A stretch of DNA of 33,283 nucleotides from Muribaculaceae bacterium (lineage in GTDB: Bacteria > Bacteroidota > Bacteroidia > Bacteroidales > Muribaculaceae): positions 1 to 33,283 of the forward strand of contig JAFZRJ010000016.1 in NCBI GenBank assembly GCA_017619935.1. The letters run 5' to 3'. Of this stretch, positions 8,222-15,652 are shown in pieces. The notes under the pieces are model-generated. The model was not told where the DNA came from and made no database searches. It saw only the letters and a list, made by a program, of their open reading frames with translations. The position numbers were made by a program, and so were the translations under genes. Position 1 is the stretch's first letter, and every line of letters begins with the position of its first letter.

Positions 8222-9241
8222 TTAGCGTTTCAAGAACTGGAAGTGCTTGATATTTTTCAGTGCCACTCCTGTACCCTTGGCCACGGCGTGCAATGGATCT
8301 TCGGCCACATGGAAGTTGATACCGATTTTGTCGGTCAAGCGTTTGTCCAGTCCACGCAGCAATGCGCCACCACCTGTCAAGAACACACCATTTTTCACGA
8401 TGTCGGCATACAACTCAGGGGGTGTCTGCTCCAAGGCGCTGAGCACTGCGGCCTCAATCTTGCTGATGGATTTCTCGATGCAGTGGCAAATTTCCTGATA
8501 GGTCACAGCCACCTCCATGGGCAGTGCAGTCATCACATTCGGGCCATGGACGATGTAGGGTTCAGGTTCTTCTTCAAGTTCGGTAAGGGCCGAACCAACT
8601 TCAATCTTAATTTGTTCGGCGGTGCGCTCACCCACCTTCACATTATGGGCGCGACGCATGTGTTCACGGATATCGGCTGTAAGGTCGTCACCGGCGATGC
8701 GGATACTCTTGTTGCTCACGATACCACCCAGCGAAATCACGGCGATTTCGGTGGTTCCGCCACCTATATCCACAATCATGTTGCCCTCGGGAGCCAGCAC
8801 ATCGAGCCCGATACCTAGCGCAGCTGCCATCGGCTCATAAATCATATAAACGTCACGGCCACCTGCATGTTCACTCGAGTCACGCACGGCACGAATCTCC
8901 ACCTCAGTCGAACCCGAAGGAATGCACACCACCATGCGCAGCGAGGGAGAATACCAGTGTTCCTTGCTACTCACTTTCTTGATCATACCACGAAGCATGA
9001 GTTCGGCGGCATTAAAGTCGCCAATCACACCGTCACGCAACGGACGCACCGTCTGGATACCCTCGTGTACCTTGCCGTGCATTTCACGGGCACGCTCACC
9101 AACAGCTATAAGTTTTCCCGTTTTGGAATCAAGCGCCACTACCGAAGGTTCATCTATCACAATCTTGTTGTTGTGGATGATGATGGTGTTGGCTGTTCCA
9201 AGGTCAACAGCTATTTCTTGCGTAAAAGATAAAAGTCCCAT
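8222..9241 (-). CDS. mreB: Actin-like cell shape protein MreB
   Basis: 339 aa cytoplasmic actin homologue of the MreB/Mbl family, normal length. The nucleotide-binding motifs of the actin fold are present: DLGTANTIIIHNNKIVIDEP (phosphate 1, about residue 13), DIGGGTTEIAVISLGG (phosphate 2, about 163) and LTGGGALLRGLD near the C-terminus (adenosine site). MreB filaments position the wall-elongation complex. It lies 26 nt after purH with no visible promoter between them, so it is probably transcribed from the purH promoter at least in part. Confidence 0.97.
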   Translation of the reverse strand: MGLLSFTQEIAVDLGTANTIIIHNNKIVIDEPSVVALDSKTGKLIAVGERAREMHGKVHEGIQTVRPLRDGVIGDFNAAELMLRGMIKKVSSKEHWYSPSLRMVVCIPSGSTEVEIRAVRDSSEHAGGRDVYMIYEPMAAALGIGLDVLAPEGNMIVDIGGGTTEIAVISLGGIVSNKSIRIAGDDLTADIREHMRRAHNVKVGERTAEQIKIEVGSALTELEEEPEPYIVHGPNVMTALPMEVAVTYQEICHCIEKSISKIEAAVLSALEQTPPELYADIVKNGVFLTGGGALLRGLDKRLTDKIGINFHVAEDPLHAVAKGTGVALKNIKHFQFLKR

Positions 9242-9267
9242 TTCTTATTCTTTTTTATAAATGATTA

Positions 9268-10794
9268 TTAATGTCTAAAATGGCGTATGCCTGTCATGAC
9301 CATAGCCATATCGTTCTCGTTACAATAGTCAATACTCTCTTCATCGCGCACCGAGCCACCGGGTTGAATCACTGCGGTAATGCCCGCCTTGTGGGCAATC
9401 TCGACGCAATCGCCAAAGGGGAAGAAAGCGTCCGATGCCATCACCGCACCCTTCAGGTCGTGACCGTGGACACGCGCTTTCTCAATGGCTTGCTTCAAGG
9501 CGTCAACACGCGAGGTCTGCCCCACTCCATTGGCGAGCAGCATGCCGTTTTTGGCCAGCACAATCGCATTGCTCTTGCAGTGCTTGACAATGATGTTGGC
9601 CAGCAGCAAGTCGGCCTCTTCTTCGGCAGTGACCGCTTTCTTGGTCACTTGGCGCAAATCGGACGGTTGCTCCTTCATGACGTCACAAGTCTGCTCCAAG
9701 GCTCCGTTCAACACCGTGCGAACTTGCGTAGCCGGCAGATTGAAATCTTTCATCTGCAAGATGATGCGATTCTTCTTCTGTTGCAATATCTCGAGTGCCG
9801 TCGGCGTATAGCCGGGAGCAATGCACACCTCAATGAATATCTTGTTCATCTCGGTGGCGGTGTCCTCATCAATTTCTCGGTTGGTCACATGCACACCGCC
9901 GAATGCACTCACCGGGTCACCGGCCAGAGCGGCGCGATAGGCATCGACCAGCACGGCGCGGGTCGCAAGGCCGCAAGCATTGTTATGCTTCAAGATGGCA
10001 AACGTGGGTTGCTCAAAATCTTTGATCAAGCGCACCGCGGCGTCAATATCAAGCAAGTTGTTGTAGGATATCTCCTTGCCGTGCAATTGCGTGAACATCT
10101 GGTCAAAGTCGCCATGAAAACAACCCCACTGATGGGGATTCTCACCATAGCGAAGAGGTTTGTCACCATCCACCGCTAATCTCAAATGGCTGTGTCCGCC
10201 AGCATTGAAGTAATTAAAGATGTGACTGTCATACGCACTTGACACGGCAAACGCCTCACAAGCCAACGCCCTGCGTTCTTCCAGTGTAGTGGCGGCCATG
10301 CCGTGACCACGCATCATGGCGAGCAACGAGGCGTATTGCGCCTTGCTCGCCACAATGGCCACATCGGCAAAGTTCTTAGCGGCAGCACGGATAAGCGAAA
10401 TGCCGCCAATATCAATCTTTTCAATAATATCGACCTCGGAGGCTCCACTTGCCACGGTCTCTTCGAAAGGATACAAATCCACAATCACAAGGTCGATGGC
10501 CGGGATGTCGTATTGCGATGCTTGAGCTTGGTCTTCGGCCAGTTCACGACGGTGAAGGATTCCGCCGAACACTTTCGGGTGCAACGTCTTCACGCGACCA
10601 CCAAAAATGGACGGATAGCCTGTCAAGTCTTCCACCGCTTCACATTCGTAACCAAGCGACTGAATGAAACTGCGGGTTCCTCCAGTTGACAAGAATTGCA
10701 CCGACGAATCGGCCAGTATTTTCAATATGTCCTCAAGTCCGTCTTTGTGGAAGACCGATATGAGAGCACGCTTTATTCTTATAGTCTCAGCCAT
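9268..10794 (-). CDS. purH: Bifunctional AICAR transformylase / IMP cyclohydrolase PurH
   Basis: 508 aa, cytoplasmic; performs the last two steps of de novo purine synthesis (AICAR to FAICAR to IMP). The N-terminal cyclohydrolase domain begins KRALISVFHKDGLEDI and includes FLSTGGTRSFIQ and PSIFGGRVKTLHPKVFGGIL. The C-terminal transformylase domain includes the Lys-His pair in FAILKHNNACG and SDAFFPFGDCVEIAHKAGITAVIQPGGS. I chose the ATG at 10794 (MAETIRIKRAL). The open frame extends to 10833, but the extra 13 residues are unlike the family. The promoter is at 10891-10924. Its position directly ahead of mreB makes it the first gene of a purine/shape operon. Confidence 0.96.
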   Translation of the reverse strand: MAETIRIKRALISVFHKDGLEDILKILADSSVQFLSTGGTRSFIQSLGYECEAVEDLTGYPSIFGGRVKTLHPKVFGGILHRRELAEDQAQASQYDIPAIDLVIVDLYPFEETVASGASEVDIIEKIDIGGISLIRAAAKNFADVAIVASKAQYASLLAMMRGHGMAATTLEERRALACEAFAVSSAYDSHIFNYFNAGGHSHLRLAVDGDKPLRYGENPHQWGCFHGDFDQMFTQLHGKEISYNNLLDIDAAVRLIKDFEQPTFAILKHNNACGLATRAVLVDAYRAALAGDPVSAFGGVHVTNREIDEDTATEMNKIFIEVCIAPGYTPTALEILQQKKNRIILQMKDFNLPATQVRTVLNGALEQTCDVMKEQPSDLRQVTKKAVTAEEEADLLLANIIVKHCKSNAIVLAKNGMLLANGVGQTSRVDALKQAIEKARVHGHDLKGAVMASDAFFPFGDCVEIAHKAGITAVIQPGGSVRDEESIDYCNENDMAMVMTGIRHFRH

Positions 10795-10890
10795 CGCTTC
10801 AAGCCGCTTGATTTTAGTGCAAACAAACTGCAAAACCAGTTAGTAAACCCAGTCCTGCAGGCATGTTGAACACCTCACATTTTTCACGTG

Positions 10891-10924
10891 CAAAGTTACT
10901 ACAATTTACACGATTAATCATCAA
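10891..10924 (-). promoter_or_regulatory. Promoter of the purH-mre operon
   Basis: On the minus strand a perfect TAnnTTTG box (TAACTTTG, 10891-10898) is preceded by TTGATG (10919-10924) with a 20-nt spacer. Transcription would start near 10885, about 90 nt upstream of the purH ATG. It lies just beyond the 3' end of the RNase P RNA gene, so purH has its own promoter. Confidence 0.7.
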
Positions 10925-10966
10925 GATTAGACAATATTTTTTTCAATATTTTTTTCTCAAAAAAAA

Positions 10967-11372
10967 GCAGTGGGGCTATAAGCCGGGTTATGTAGCAGCG
11001 CACATGGCTCTGCCGCTTGCCATTTATCTGTCCGACACATTGCTGTGACGGTATATCGGGCCACTTGCGTGGCACGAAGTAGCAGCCTACCCCCCGACAA
11101 TGGACGAGCAGCCCTTAGATGTCGGTATACTTGACCTTGCAACTCACAGGTGGTGCGGCACGCAATGTCACCATCACGTCCGGTGGGCTCTTACCCCGCC
11201 TTTTCACCCTTACCGCCGGTGCGACAAGCGCACTGGTGGCGGTTGTTTTCTGTCACTTTAACCCCACGGTCGCCCATGGCTTCCCGTTAAGAAATGTGAT
11301 GCTCTGTGTTGCCCGGACTTTCCTCTTGGCGAAAACTCGCCAAGCGACAAGCCACCCCACTGCCAATGTCTT
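10967..11372 (-). ncRNA. rnpB: RNase P RNA (bacterial class A)
   Basis: Read on the minus strand, the RNA opens with TTGGCAGTGGGGTGGCTTG. It carries the near-invariant GAGGAAAGTCCGGGC (5' half of P4 and flanks) about 40 nt in, and ends with ATAACCCGGCTTATAGCCCCACTGC, where the CCCGGCTTA segment is the 3' part of the conserved core. The first and last bases pair (GCAGTGGGG with CCCCACTGC), forming helix P1 and fixing both ends to within a few bases. The length of about 405 nt is normal. The RNA is the catalytic subunit that matures tRNA 5' ends. A run of eight T follows the 3' end and probably helps terminate transcription. Conceptual proteins overlapping this region are spurious. Confidence 0.97.
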
Positions 11373-11380
11373 TGGAAGTG

Positions 11381-11388
11381 CAAAATTA
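11381..11388 (-). promoter_or_regulatory. -7 box of the rnpB promoter
   Basis: TAATTTTG on the minus strand matches TAnnTTTG and predicts a start near 11374, which coincides with the 5' end deduced from RNase P helix P1. No good -33 match is visible. Confidence 0.65.
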
Positions 11389-11432
11389 CTAAAAAAGTAT
11401 GACATGAATGGTGACCTTTCCAAAATTTAGCG

Positions 11433-11440
11433 TATATTTG
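11433..11440 (+). promoter_or_regulatory. -7 box for the YSSDI repeat-protein gene
   Basis: TATATTTG fits TAnnTTTG and implies a start near 11447, 25 nt before the ATG at 11472. A -33 element is not obvious. The box is back to back with the rnpB promoter, only about 45 nt away. Confidence 0.55.
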
Positions 11441-11471
11441 CGACAATAATAACGAACAGCAACCATTCGAC

Positions 11472-11939
11472 ATGAAAAAACAACTGCTTCTTTTGACCTT
11501 GTTCCTGATGGCGTTAGCCATCCCGACCCGTGCGGCCAGCACTCATCTTTATCGTGGAAACAGCACTTATTCCAGCGACATTCTTTACACCTGGGATGGG
11601 AAATATGTATACAGCGGCAACAGCACTTATTCCAGCGACATTCTTGCCACTTGGGATGGAAAATACCTGTATCGCGGACGCAGCAACTATTCTAGTGACA
11701 TCATTTTCTCGTGGGACGGAAAATACCTGTATCGCGGGCGCAGCGGCTACTCCAGCGACATCCTTTACACTTGGGATGGGAAATACTTGTATCACGGGCG
11801 CAGCACCTACTCCAGCGATATCGCGGTCACCATCAGCAACAACTGCGTCTATCTGGGACGGAGCAATTACAGCAGCGACATCCTGTATCGCTTCTCTGGA
11901 ATGATTCCGGTTCCCGTGCTTATTTTCATGCTGAATTAG
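11472..11939 (+). CDS. Secreted small protein of six 20-residue YSSDI repeats
   Basis: 155 aa. Residues 1-21 form a clear Sec signal peptide (MKKQLLLLTLFLMALAIPTR then AAS), with no lipobox cysteine. The mature protein is almost entirely six consecutive 20-residue repeats starting at Y27, with consensus YRGRSxYSSDILYTWDGKYL. At DNA level these are six exact 60-bp units at 11550-11909 with no indels. Repeats 1-4 are very similar; repeats 5 and 6 keep the GRSxYSSDI half but diverge after it. The aromatic/Gly/Asp-Gly pattern suggests short beta strands and turns stacked into a propeller, flower or solenoid. No catalytic residues are evident and I cannot name a function. The gene has its own promoter and stands alone between rnpB and hemW. 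Confidence 0.85.
   Translation: MKKQLLLLTLFLMALAIPTRAASTHLYRGNSTYSSDILYTWDGKYVYSGNSTYSSDILATWDGKYLYRGRSNYSSDIIFSWDGKYLYRGRSGYSSDILYTWDGKYLYHGRSTYSSDIAVTISNNCVYLGRSNYSSDILYRFSGMIPVPVLIFMLN
11550..11909 (+). repeat. Six in-frame 60-bp tandem repeats
   Basis: Units begin at 11550, 11610, 11670, 11730, 11790 and 11850. The core encoding S-x-Y-S-S-D-I is the most constant part, while codons vary (for example TATTCC, TATTCT and TACTCC for Tyr-Ser). This points to old repeats held by protein-level selection rather than a recent slippage expansion. Confidence 0.9.
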
Positions 11940-11969
11940 CCTGACTAGAGTTTAGGTATCAAGTGCCTT

Positions 11970-12007
11970 ACGCCATCATTCCCACATCAGGTCGCGAATG
12001 ATGGCGT
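11970..12007. repeat. 11-bp inverted repeat spanning the hemW stop codon
   Basis: ACGCCATCATT (11970-11980) pairs perfectly with AATGATGGCGT (11997-12007) around a 16-nt loop. It covers the last codons and stop of hemW and lies between two convergent genes. No T-run follows on either strand, so it is not a standard intrinsic terminator. It could still stabilise or end one or both transcripts. Confidence 0.6.
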
Positions 12008-13109
12008 CACTTGTCATGACACCCAATGCCGTAAGGCGCAAACGTCCGTCGGACTGTTCCAACTGGCCCTGTTCCTCATACGACCGAGCGGCCTGAAGCA
12101 GGTGTGCGACGGCATTCTCGCCGAACCGGTGACGCACAGCATCCACATCGATTCCGCATGAGGTACGCAGTTGTACCATCACCGTCTCGTCATAACGCTC
12201 ACGAGGTGTCAACACCTCCTCCTCGAAGCACGTCTGCCCGTTCTCAAGCGAGTTTATATACCGCATCATGTCGCAGGGATTGTAACGCCGAACCGCTCCG
12301 TCATAACTGTGGGCCGAGGCACCCAGACCCAAATAAGGAGTATCGTTCCAATACGATGAATTGTGGCGTGAATATCGACCCGGCAAGGCGAAGTTAGATA
12401 TTTCATAATGCTCATATCCTGCGTCATGCAAGGCTTGGGTCAAGTAGGCATACATAGCCACGCTCAGGTCCTCATCGGCCTCCTGCACCTCGCCCCGTTC
12501 GCGCTGGAGCCACAACACGGTTCCAGGCTCAAAACTCAATGCGTAGGCTGATATATGCTGCGGATGCAACTCAATCGCTTTTTGTACCGATAGCCGCCAT
12601 GAATCCATCATTTGCCCCGGAAGACCATAGATAAGGTCGATGCTCACATTGGTGATTCCCGCACGGCGAATGGCGGCCACCGCCCGTTCTGCTTGGAGCG
12701 CGGTGTGGCGGCGCCCCACAGCTTGCAGCTCGCTGTCGACAAAACTTTGCACACCCATACTGATGCGATTCACACCCAGTCGCACCAATTGTTCAATGTA
12801 CGGTTGGTTAACGTCATCGGGATTGACCTCTATGGTAAACTCCTCAACACCTGCCAGCGGCAACGTCTCGTTCAAGCCTTGCACCAAGTGCGCCAACTGC
12901 ATCACCGACAGTTGAGAAGGCGTTCCACCTCCTATATAAATAGTGGTGATGTGCGACACGGCATCGCCCAGTTCATGTTGTCGCAGACGAGCCTCGGCCA
13001 GCACCGCGTCAAGGTACCGGTCGGCCTGACCGACGCCCACCGTAGAGTAGAAATCGCAATAGGTGCAACGTCGGGCGCACATCGGGATATGTATATACAC
13101 ACCTGCCAT
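11976..13109 (-). CDS. hemW: Radical SAM heme chaperone HemW (coproporphyrinogen oxidase-like)
   Basis: 377 aa, cytoplasmic. The N-terminus MAGVYIHIPMCARRCTYCDF carries the radical-SAM CxxxCxxC cluster site (C11, C15, C18), followed by the GGGTPSQLS SAM-binding segment and the INRISMGVQSF-like strand. The C-terminal part (about 300-377) matches the HemW extension with a winged-helix character. HemW inserts heme into target enzymes; older annotation calls this family oxygen-independent coproporphyrinogen III oxidase. HemN proper has another cysteine right after the triad (CxxxCxxCxC), which is absent here, so HemW is favoured. The ATG at 13109 is chosen because the frame further upstream (to 13256) translates a duplicated non-coding element. 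The predicted promoter at 13118-13148 leaves almost no leader. Confidence 0.92.
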   Translation of the reverse strand: MAGVYIHIPMCARRCTYCDFYSTVGVGQADRYLDAVLAEARLRQHELGDAVSHITTIYIGGGTPSQLSVMQLAHLVQGLNETLPLAGVEEFTIEVNPDDVNQPYIEQLVRLGVNRISMGVQSFVDSELQAVGRRHTALQAERAVAAIRRAGITNVSIDLIYGLPGQMMDSWRLSVQKAIELHPQHISAYALSFEPGTVLWLQRERGEVQEADEDLSVAMYAYLTQALHDAGYEHYEISNFALPGRYSRHNSSYWNDTPYLGLGASAHSYDGAVRRYNPCDMMRYINSLENGQTCFEEEVLTPRERYDETVMVQLRTSCGIDVDAVRHRFGENAVAHLLQAARSYEEQGQLEQSDGRLRLTALGVMTSDAIIRDLMWE

Positions 13110-13117
13110 TATCCCTG

Positions 13118-13148
13118 CAAAGTTACGATTAAGCGAGAGAAATGCAAA
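13118..13148 (-). promoter_or_regulatory. hemW promoter with near-leaderless start
   Basis: On the minus strand a perfect -7 box TAACTTTG (13118-13125) has a TTTG -33 element (13145-13148) at a 19-nt spacing. The expected start, about 13112, lies only around 3 nt before the hemW ATG at 13109, so the mRNA may be leaderless. The -33 element is inside the stem of the duplicated repeat unit. Confidence 0.6.
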
Positions 13149-13283
13149 GAAGAACTTGCTTTTATTTGCATTTCCGAGCGACAGTAACTTCGGCGAAGCC
13201 AACGTTACGATGATTAAGCGAGGGAAATGCAAAGAAGAACTTGTTTTTATTTGCATTTCCGAGCGACAGTAACTTCGGCGAAG
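13118..13283. repeat. Tandem duplication of an 81-84 bp element with internal hairpins
   Basis: Copy 1 (13118-13198) and copy 2 (13200-13283) are about 90% or more identical by eye, with a 3-nt insertion in copy 2. Each holds a perfect 10-bp inverted repeat (GAAATGCAAA with TTTGCATTTC, 16-nt loop) and a second short palindrome CTTCGGCGAAG at its end. Copy 1 supplies the hemW promoter. Copy 2 has a one-base-defective -7 box (TAACGTTG, 13200-13207). Conceptual translations through the region are spurious. Confidence 0.85.
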
Positions 13284-13358
13284 GGCGTGAAATAGTTAGA
13301 AAAGTATAAATTATTTGTTATTGTTTCGAAAGATAATGATGGTTTCGTAAAAAATCAC

Positions 13359-13366
13359 TAATTTTG
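13359..13366 (+). promoter_or_regulatory. -7 box of the EF-G2 gene promoter
   Basis: TAATTTTG fits TAnnTTTG and is the only good box between the duplicated element and the ATG at 13465. A start near 13373 gives a leader of about 92 nt containing a hairpin at 13382-13408. No convincing -33 element is seen, which could mean dependence on an activator. Confidence 0.6.
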
Positions 13367-13381
13367 CAAGCTAATAACAGC

Positions 13382-13408
13382 ACACTCGCCTCAACAGTGA
13401 GTGAGTGT
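13382..13408 (+). promoter_or_regulatory. Hairpin in the 5' leader of the EF-G2 mRNA
   Basis: ACACTC (13382-13387) pairs with GAGTGT (13403-13408), and inside it CTCA (13390-13393) pairs with TGAG (13398-13401), giving about 10 bp with a small internal loop and an ACAG apical loop. It lies about 10 nt into the predicted transcript. A post-transcriptional role is possible but unproven. Confidence 0.4.
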
Positions 13409-13464
13409 TGTTGTGTGACAAGCGCTAAGAACAAATATATCAACATATTATAATTAACTGATAA

Positions 13465-15627
13465 ATGAAGGTTTATAAAACTAACGAAATCAAGAACGTC
13501 TCCTTACTTGGTGGTAAGGGGTCGGGAAAAACCACACTCGCCGAGGCTATCCTCCACGGGTGTGGTGCAATCAACCGTCGCGGTTCTGTTGACGCAGGTA
13601 ACACCGTGTGTGACTATTTCCCCGTAGAGAAAGAGTATGGTTACTCGGTTTTCTCAACGCTGTTCTATGCCGAAACTGCCGGCAAGAAAATCAATTTCAT
13701 CGACTGCCCCGGTAGTGATGACTTCGTGGGCAACGTGGTAACAGCGCTCAACGTGACCGACTCCGCTCTCATGCTCATCGACGGACAGTATGGCGTGGAA
13801 GTGGGTACGCAGAACCAATTCCGCACAGTGAGCAAAATCAACAAGCCTCTCATGCTCGCCATCAACAAGATGGAGGCCGAGAAGACCGATTTTGACAATG
13901 TGCTCAACCAGCTCCAAGAGAGCTACGGCACAAAAGTGGTGCCCATCCAGTTCCCCGTCACCAGTGGCCCTGGCTTCAAGGCTATCGTTGACCTGCTCAC
14001 CATGAAGCAGTACAACTATGGTCCTGACGGAGGCAAAGCTACCATCACCGACATCGACGCTAGCGTGGCCGACAAGGCCGAAGAACTCAAGGCAAACTTG
14101 CTGGAAATGGCTGCCGAGAACGATGAGGCTTTGATGGAGAAATACCTCGAAACCATGGAACTGAGCGAGGAAGAGACCATCGAAGGCGTTCGCAAGGGTA
14201 TGCTCGACGGCAGCTTCATCCCCGTGATGTGCATCAGCGGTGAGAAGGAAATGGGCGTTGACCGCATGCTGGAAGTGATTGCTCAAATCGCTCCATCGCC
14301 CTGCGACGTAGCCGGCACTCCCGATACCGATGGCAACGAGGTGAAGCCCGATGCCAACGGCCCCCTCAGCTTGTTCTTCTTCAAGACCACCATTGAGCCG
14401 CACATCGGCGAAGTTTCCTACTTCAAGGTGATGTCGGGTACCATCAAAAGTGGCACTGACCTGAACAACATGAACCGTGGCAGCAAGGAGCGCATCGCTC
14501 AAATCAACACCGTGCGCGGCAACCTCACTCGCGAGAACGTCGACGAAATGGCTGCTGGCGATCTGGGCGCTACCGTTAAGCTGAAAGACGTGCGTCGTGG
14601 CAACACCCTCAATGACAAGGGCTGCGAGCATGTTTATGACTTTATCGAGTATCCCGCCCCCAAGTTCCAGCGTGCTATTCGTCCGCTCAACGAGAGCGAG
14701 ATTGAGAAGTTGGGTACCATCCTCAACCGTATGCACGAGGAAGATCCCACTTGGCTCATCGAGCAATCCAAGGAGTTGAAGCAGACCATCATTTCCGGTC
14801 AAGGCGAGTTCCATCTGCGTACCCTCAAGTGGCGCATCGAGAATAACGAGAAACTCCAAGTCGAGTACATCGAACCTAAGATTCCTTATCGCGAGACCAT
14901 CACCAAGGCTGCTCGTGCCGACTATCGCCACAAGAAACAGTCAGGTGGTTCTGGCCAGTTTGGTGAAGTGCACCTGATTGTGGAACCATACCGTGAGGGC
15001 GATCCCGAACCCGACACTTACAAGTTCGGTAACCAAGAGTTCAAGATGAACATCAAGGACAAACAGGAAATCCCCATGGAATGGGGCGGTATGCTGGTTA
15101 TCTACAACTGTATCGTGGGCGGTGCTATTGATGCACGCTTCATCCCTGCTATCGTGAAAGGTATCATGGACCGCATGGAGCAAGGACCTCTCACCGGTTC
15201 TTACGCTCGCGACGTGCGCGTCTGCATCTACGATGGTAAGATGCACCCCGTCGACAGTAACGAAATCTCTTTCCGTCTGGCAGCCCGTAACGCCTTCAGC
15301 GCAGCCTTCCGTGAGGCTAACCCCAAGGTGCTTGAGCCTGTTTATGACGTGGAAATCCTGTTGCCCAGCGACAGCATGGGTGGTGTACAAAGTGACCTCC
15401 AGGGCCGCCGCGGTATCATGATGGATATGTCCAGCGAGAATGGTTTGGAGAAGATCAAAGCCAAAATTCCTCTGAAGGAAATGGCCAGCTACTCTACCGC
15501 CTTGAGTTCCATTACTGGCGGCCGAGCTTCGTTCAGCATGAAGTTCGCCAGCTACGAGCTCGTTCCTGCCGATGTGCAGGCTCAACTGCTCAAGGAATAC
15601 GAGGAGTCGAAGCAAGACGAGGATTAA
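13465..15627 (+). CDS. fusA2: EF-G paralogue (EF-G2 type) with altered GTPase motifs
   Basis: 720 aa with the full EF-G domain order: G domain, domains II and III, domain IV (KQSGGSGQFGEVHL about residue 492) and V. The P-loop is intact (G16 to K22-T23), but other GTPase motifs depart from canonical EF-G. The switch I RGITI becomes YGYSV (58-62), the G3 motif DTPGH becomes DCPGS so the catalytic histidine is S84, and NKxD becomes NKME (135-138). Bacteroides are known to carry such a second EF-G, reported to work without GTP hydrolysis and to be needed in the gut under carbon limitation; this gene looks like that orthologue. It has its own promoter, a structured leader and a terminator at 15653-15688. 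It is unlikely to be the main fusA, which normally sits with rpsL/rpsG. Confidence 0.88.
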   Translation: MKVYKTNEIKNVSLLGGKGSGKTTLAEAILHGCGAINRRGSVDAGNTVCDYFPVEKEYGYSVFSTLFYAETAGKKINFIDCPGSDDFVGNVVTALNVTDSALMLIDGQYGVEVGTQNQFRTVSKINKPLMLAINKMEAEKTDFDNVLNQLQESYGTKVVPIQFPVTSGPGFKAIVDLLTMKQYNYGPDGGKATITDIDASVADKAEELKANLLEMAAENDEALMEKYLETMELSEEETIEGVRKGMLDGSFIPVMCISGEKEMGVDRMLEVIAQIAPSPCDVAGTPDTDGNEVKPDANGPLSLFFFKTTIEPHIGEVSYFKVMSGTIKSGTDLNNMNRGSKERIAQINTVRGNLTRENVDEMAAGDLGATVKLKDVRRGNTLNDKGCEHVYDFIEYPAPKFQRAIRPLNESEIEKLGTILNRMHEEDPTWLIEQSKELKQTIISGQGEFHLRTLKWRIENNEKLQVEYIEPKIPYRETITKAARADYRHKKQSGGSGQFGEVHLIVEPYREGDPEPDTYKFGNQEFKMNIKDKQEIPMEWGGMLVIYNCIVGGAIDARFIPAIVKGIMDRMEQGPLTGSYARDVRVCIYDGKMHPVDSNEISFRLAARNAFSAAFREANPKVLEPVYDVEILLPSDSMGGVQSDLQGRRGIMMDMSSENGLEKIKAKIPLKEMASYSTALSSITGGRASFSMKFASYELVPADVQAQLLKEYEESKQDED

Positions 15628-15652
15628 TCACAGCGTCAGCTTCGGTAATGAT

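Noticed and set aside
10957-11542. Several possible proteins within 10957-11542 on both strands
   Set aside because: The sequence is the RNase P RNA gene with its conserved core and closing helix; the overlapping frames are chance openings.
11550-11909. CRISPR array
   Set aside because: The 60-bp units have no constant-repeat plus unique-spacer structure; they are in-frame protein repeats behind a signal peptide.
13110-13256. N-terminal extension of HemW by 49 residues
   Set aside because: It would translate the duplicated hairpin element and lie upstream of a consensus promoter; the radical-SAM family homology begins at MAGVYIHIP encoded from 13109.
13654-14931. 425-residue open frame on the minus strand within the EF-G2 gene
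   Set aside because: It is antisense to a full-length, strongly conserved translation factor, and its His/Val/Leu-rich composition is typical of an antisense shadow.
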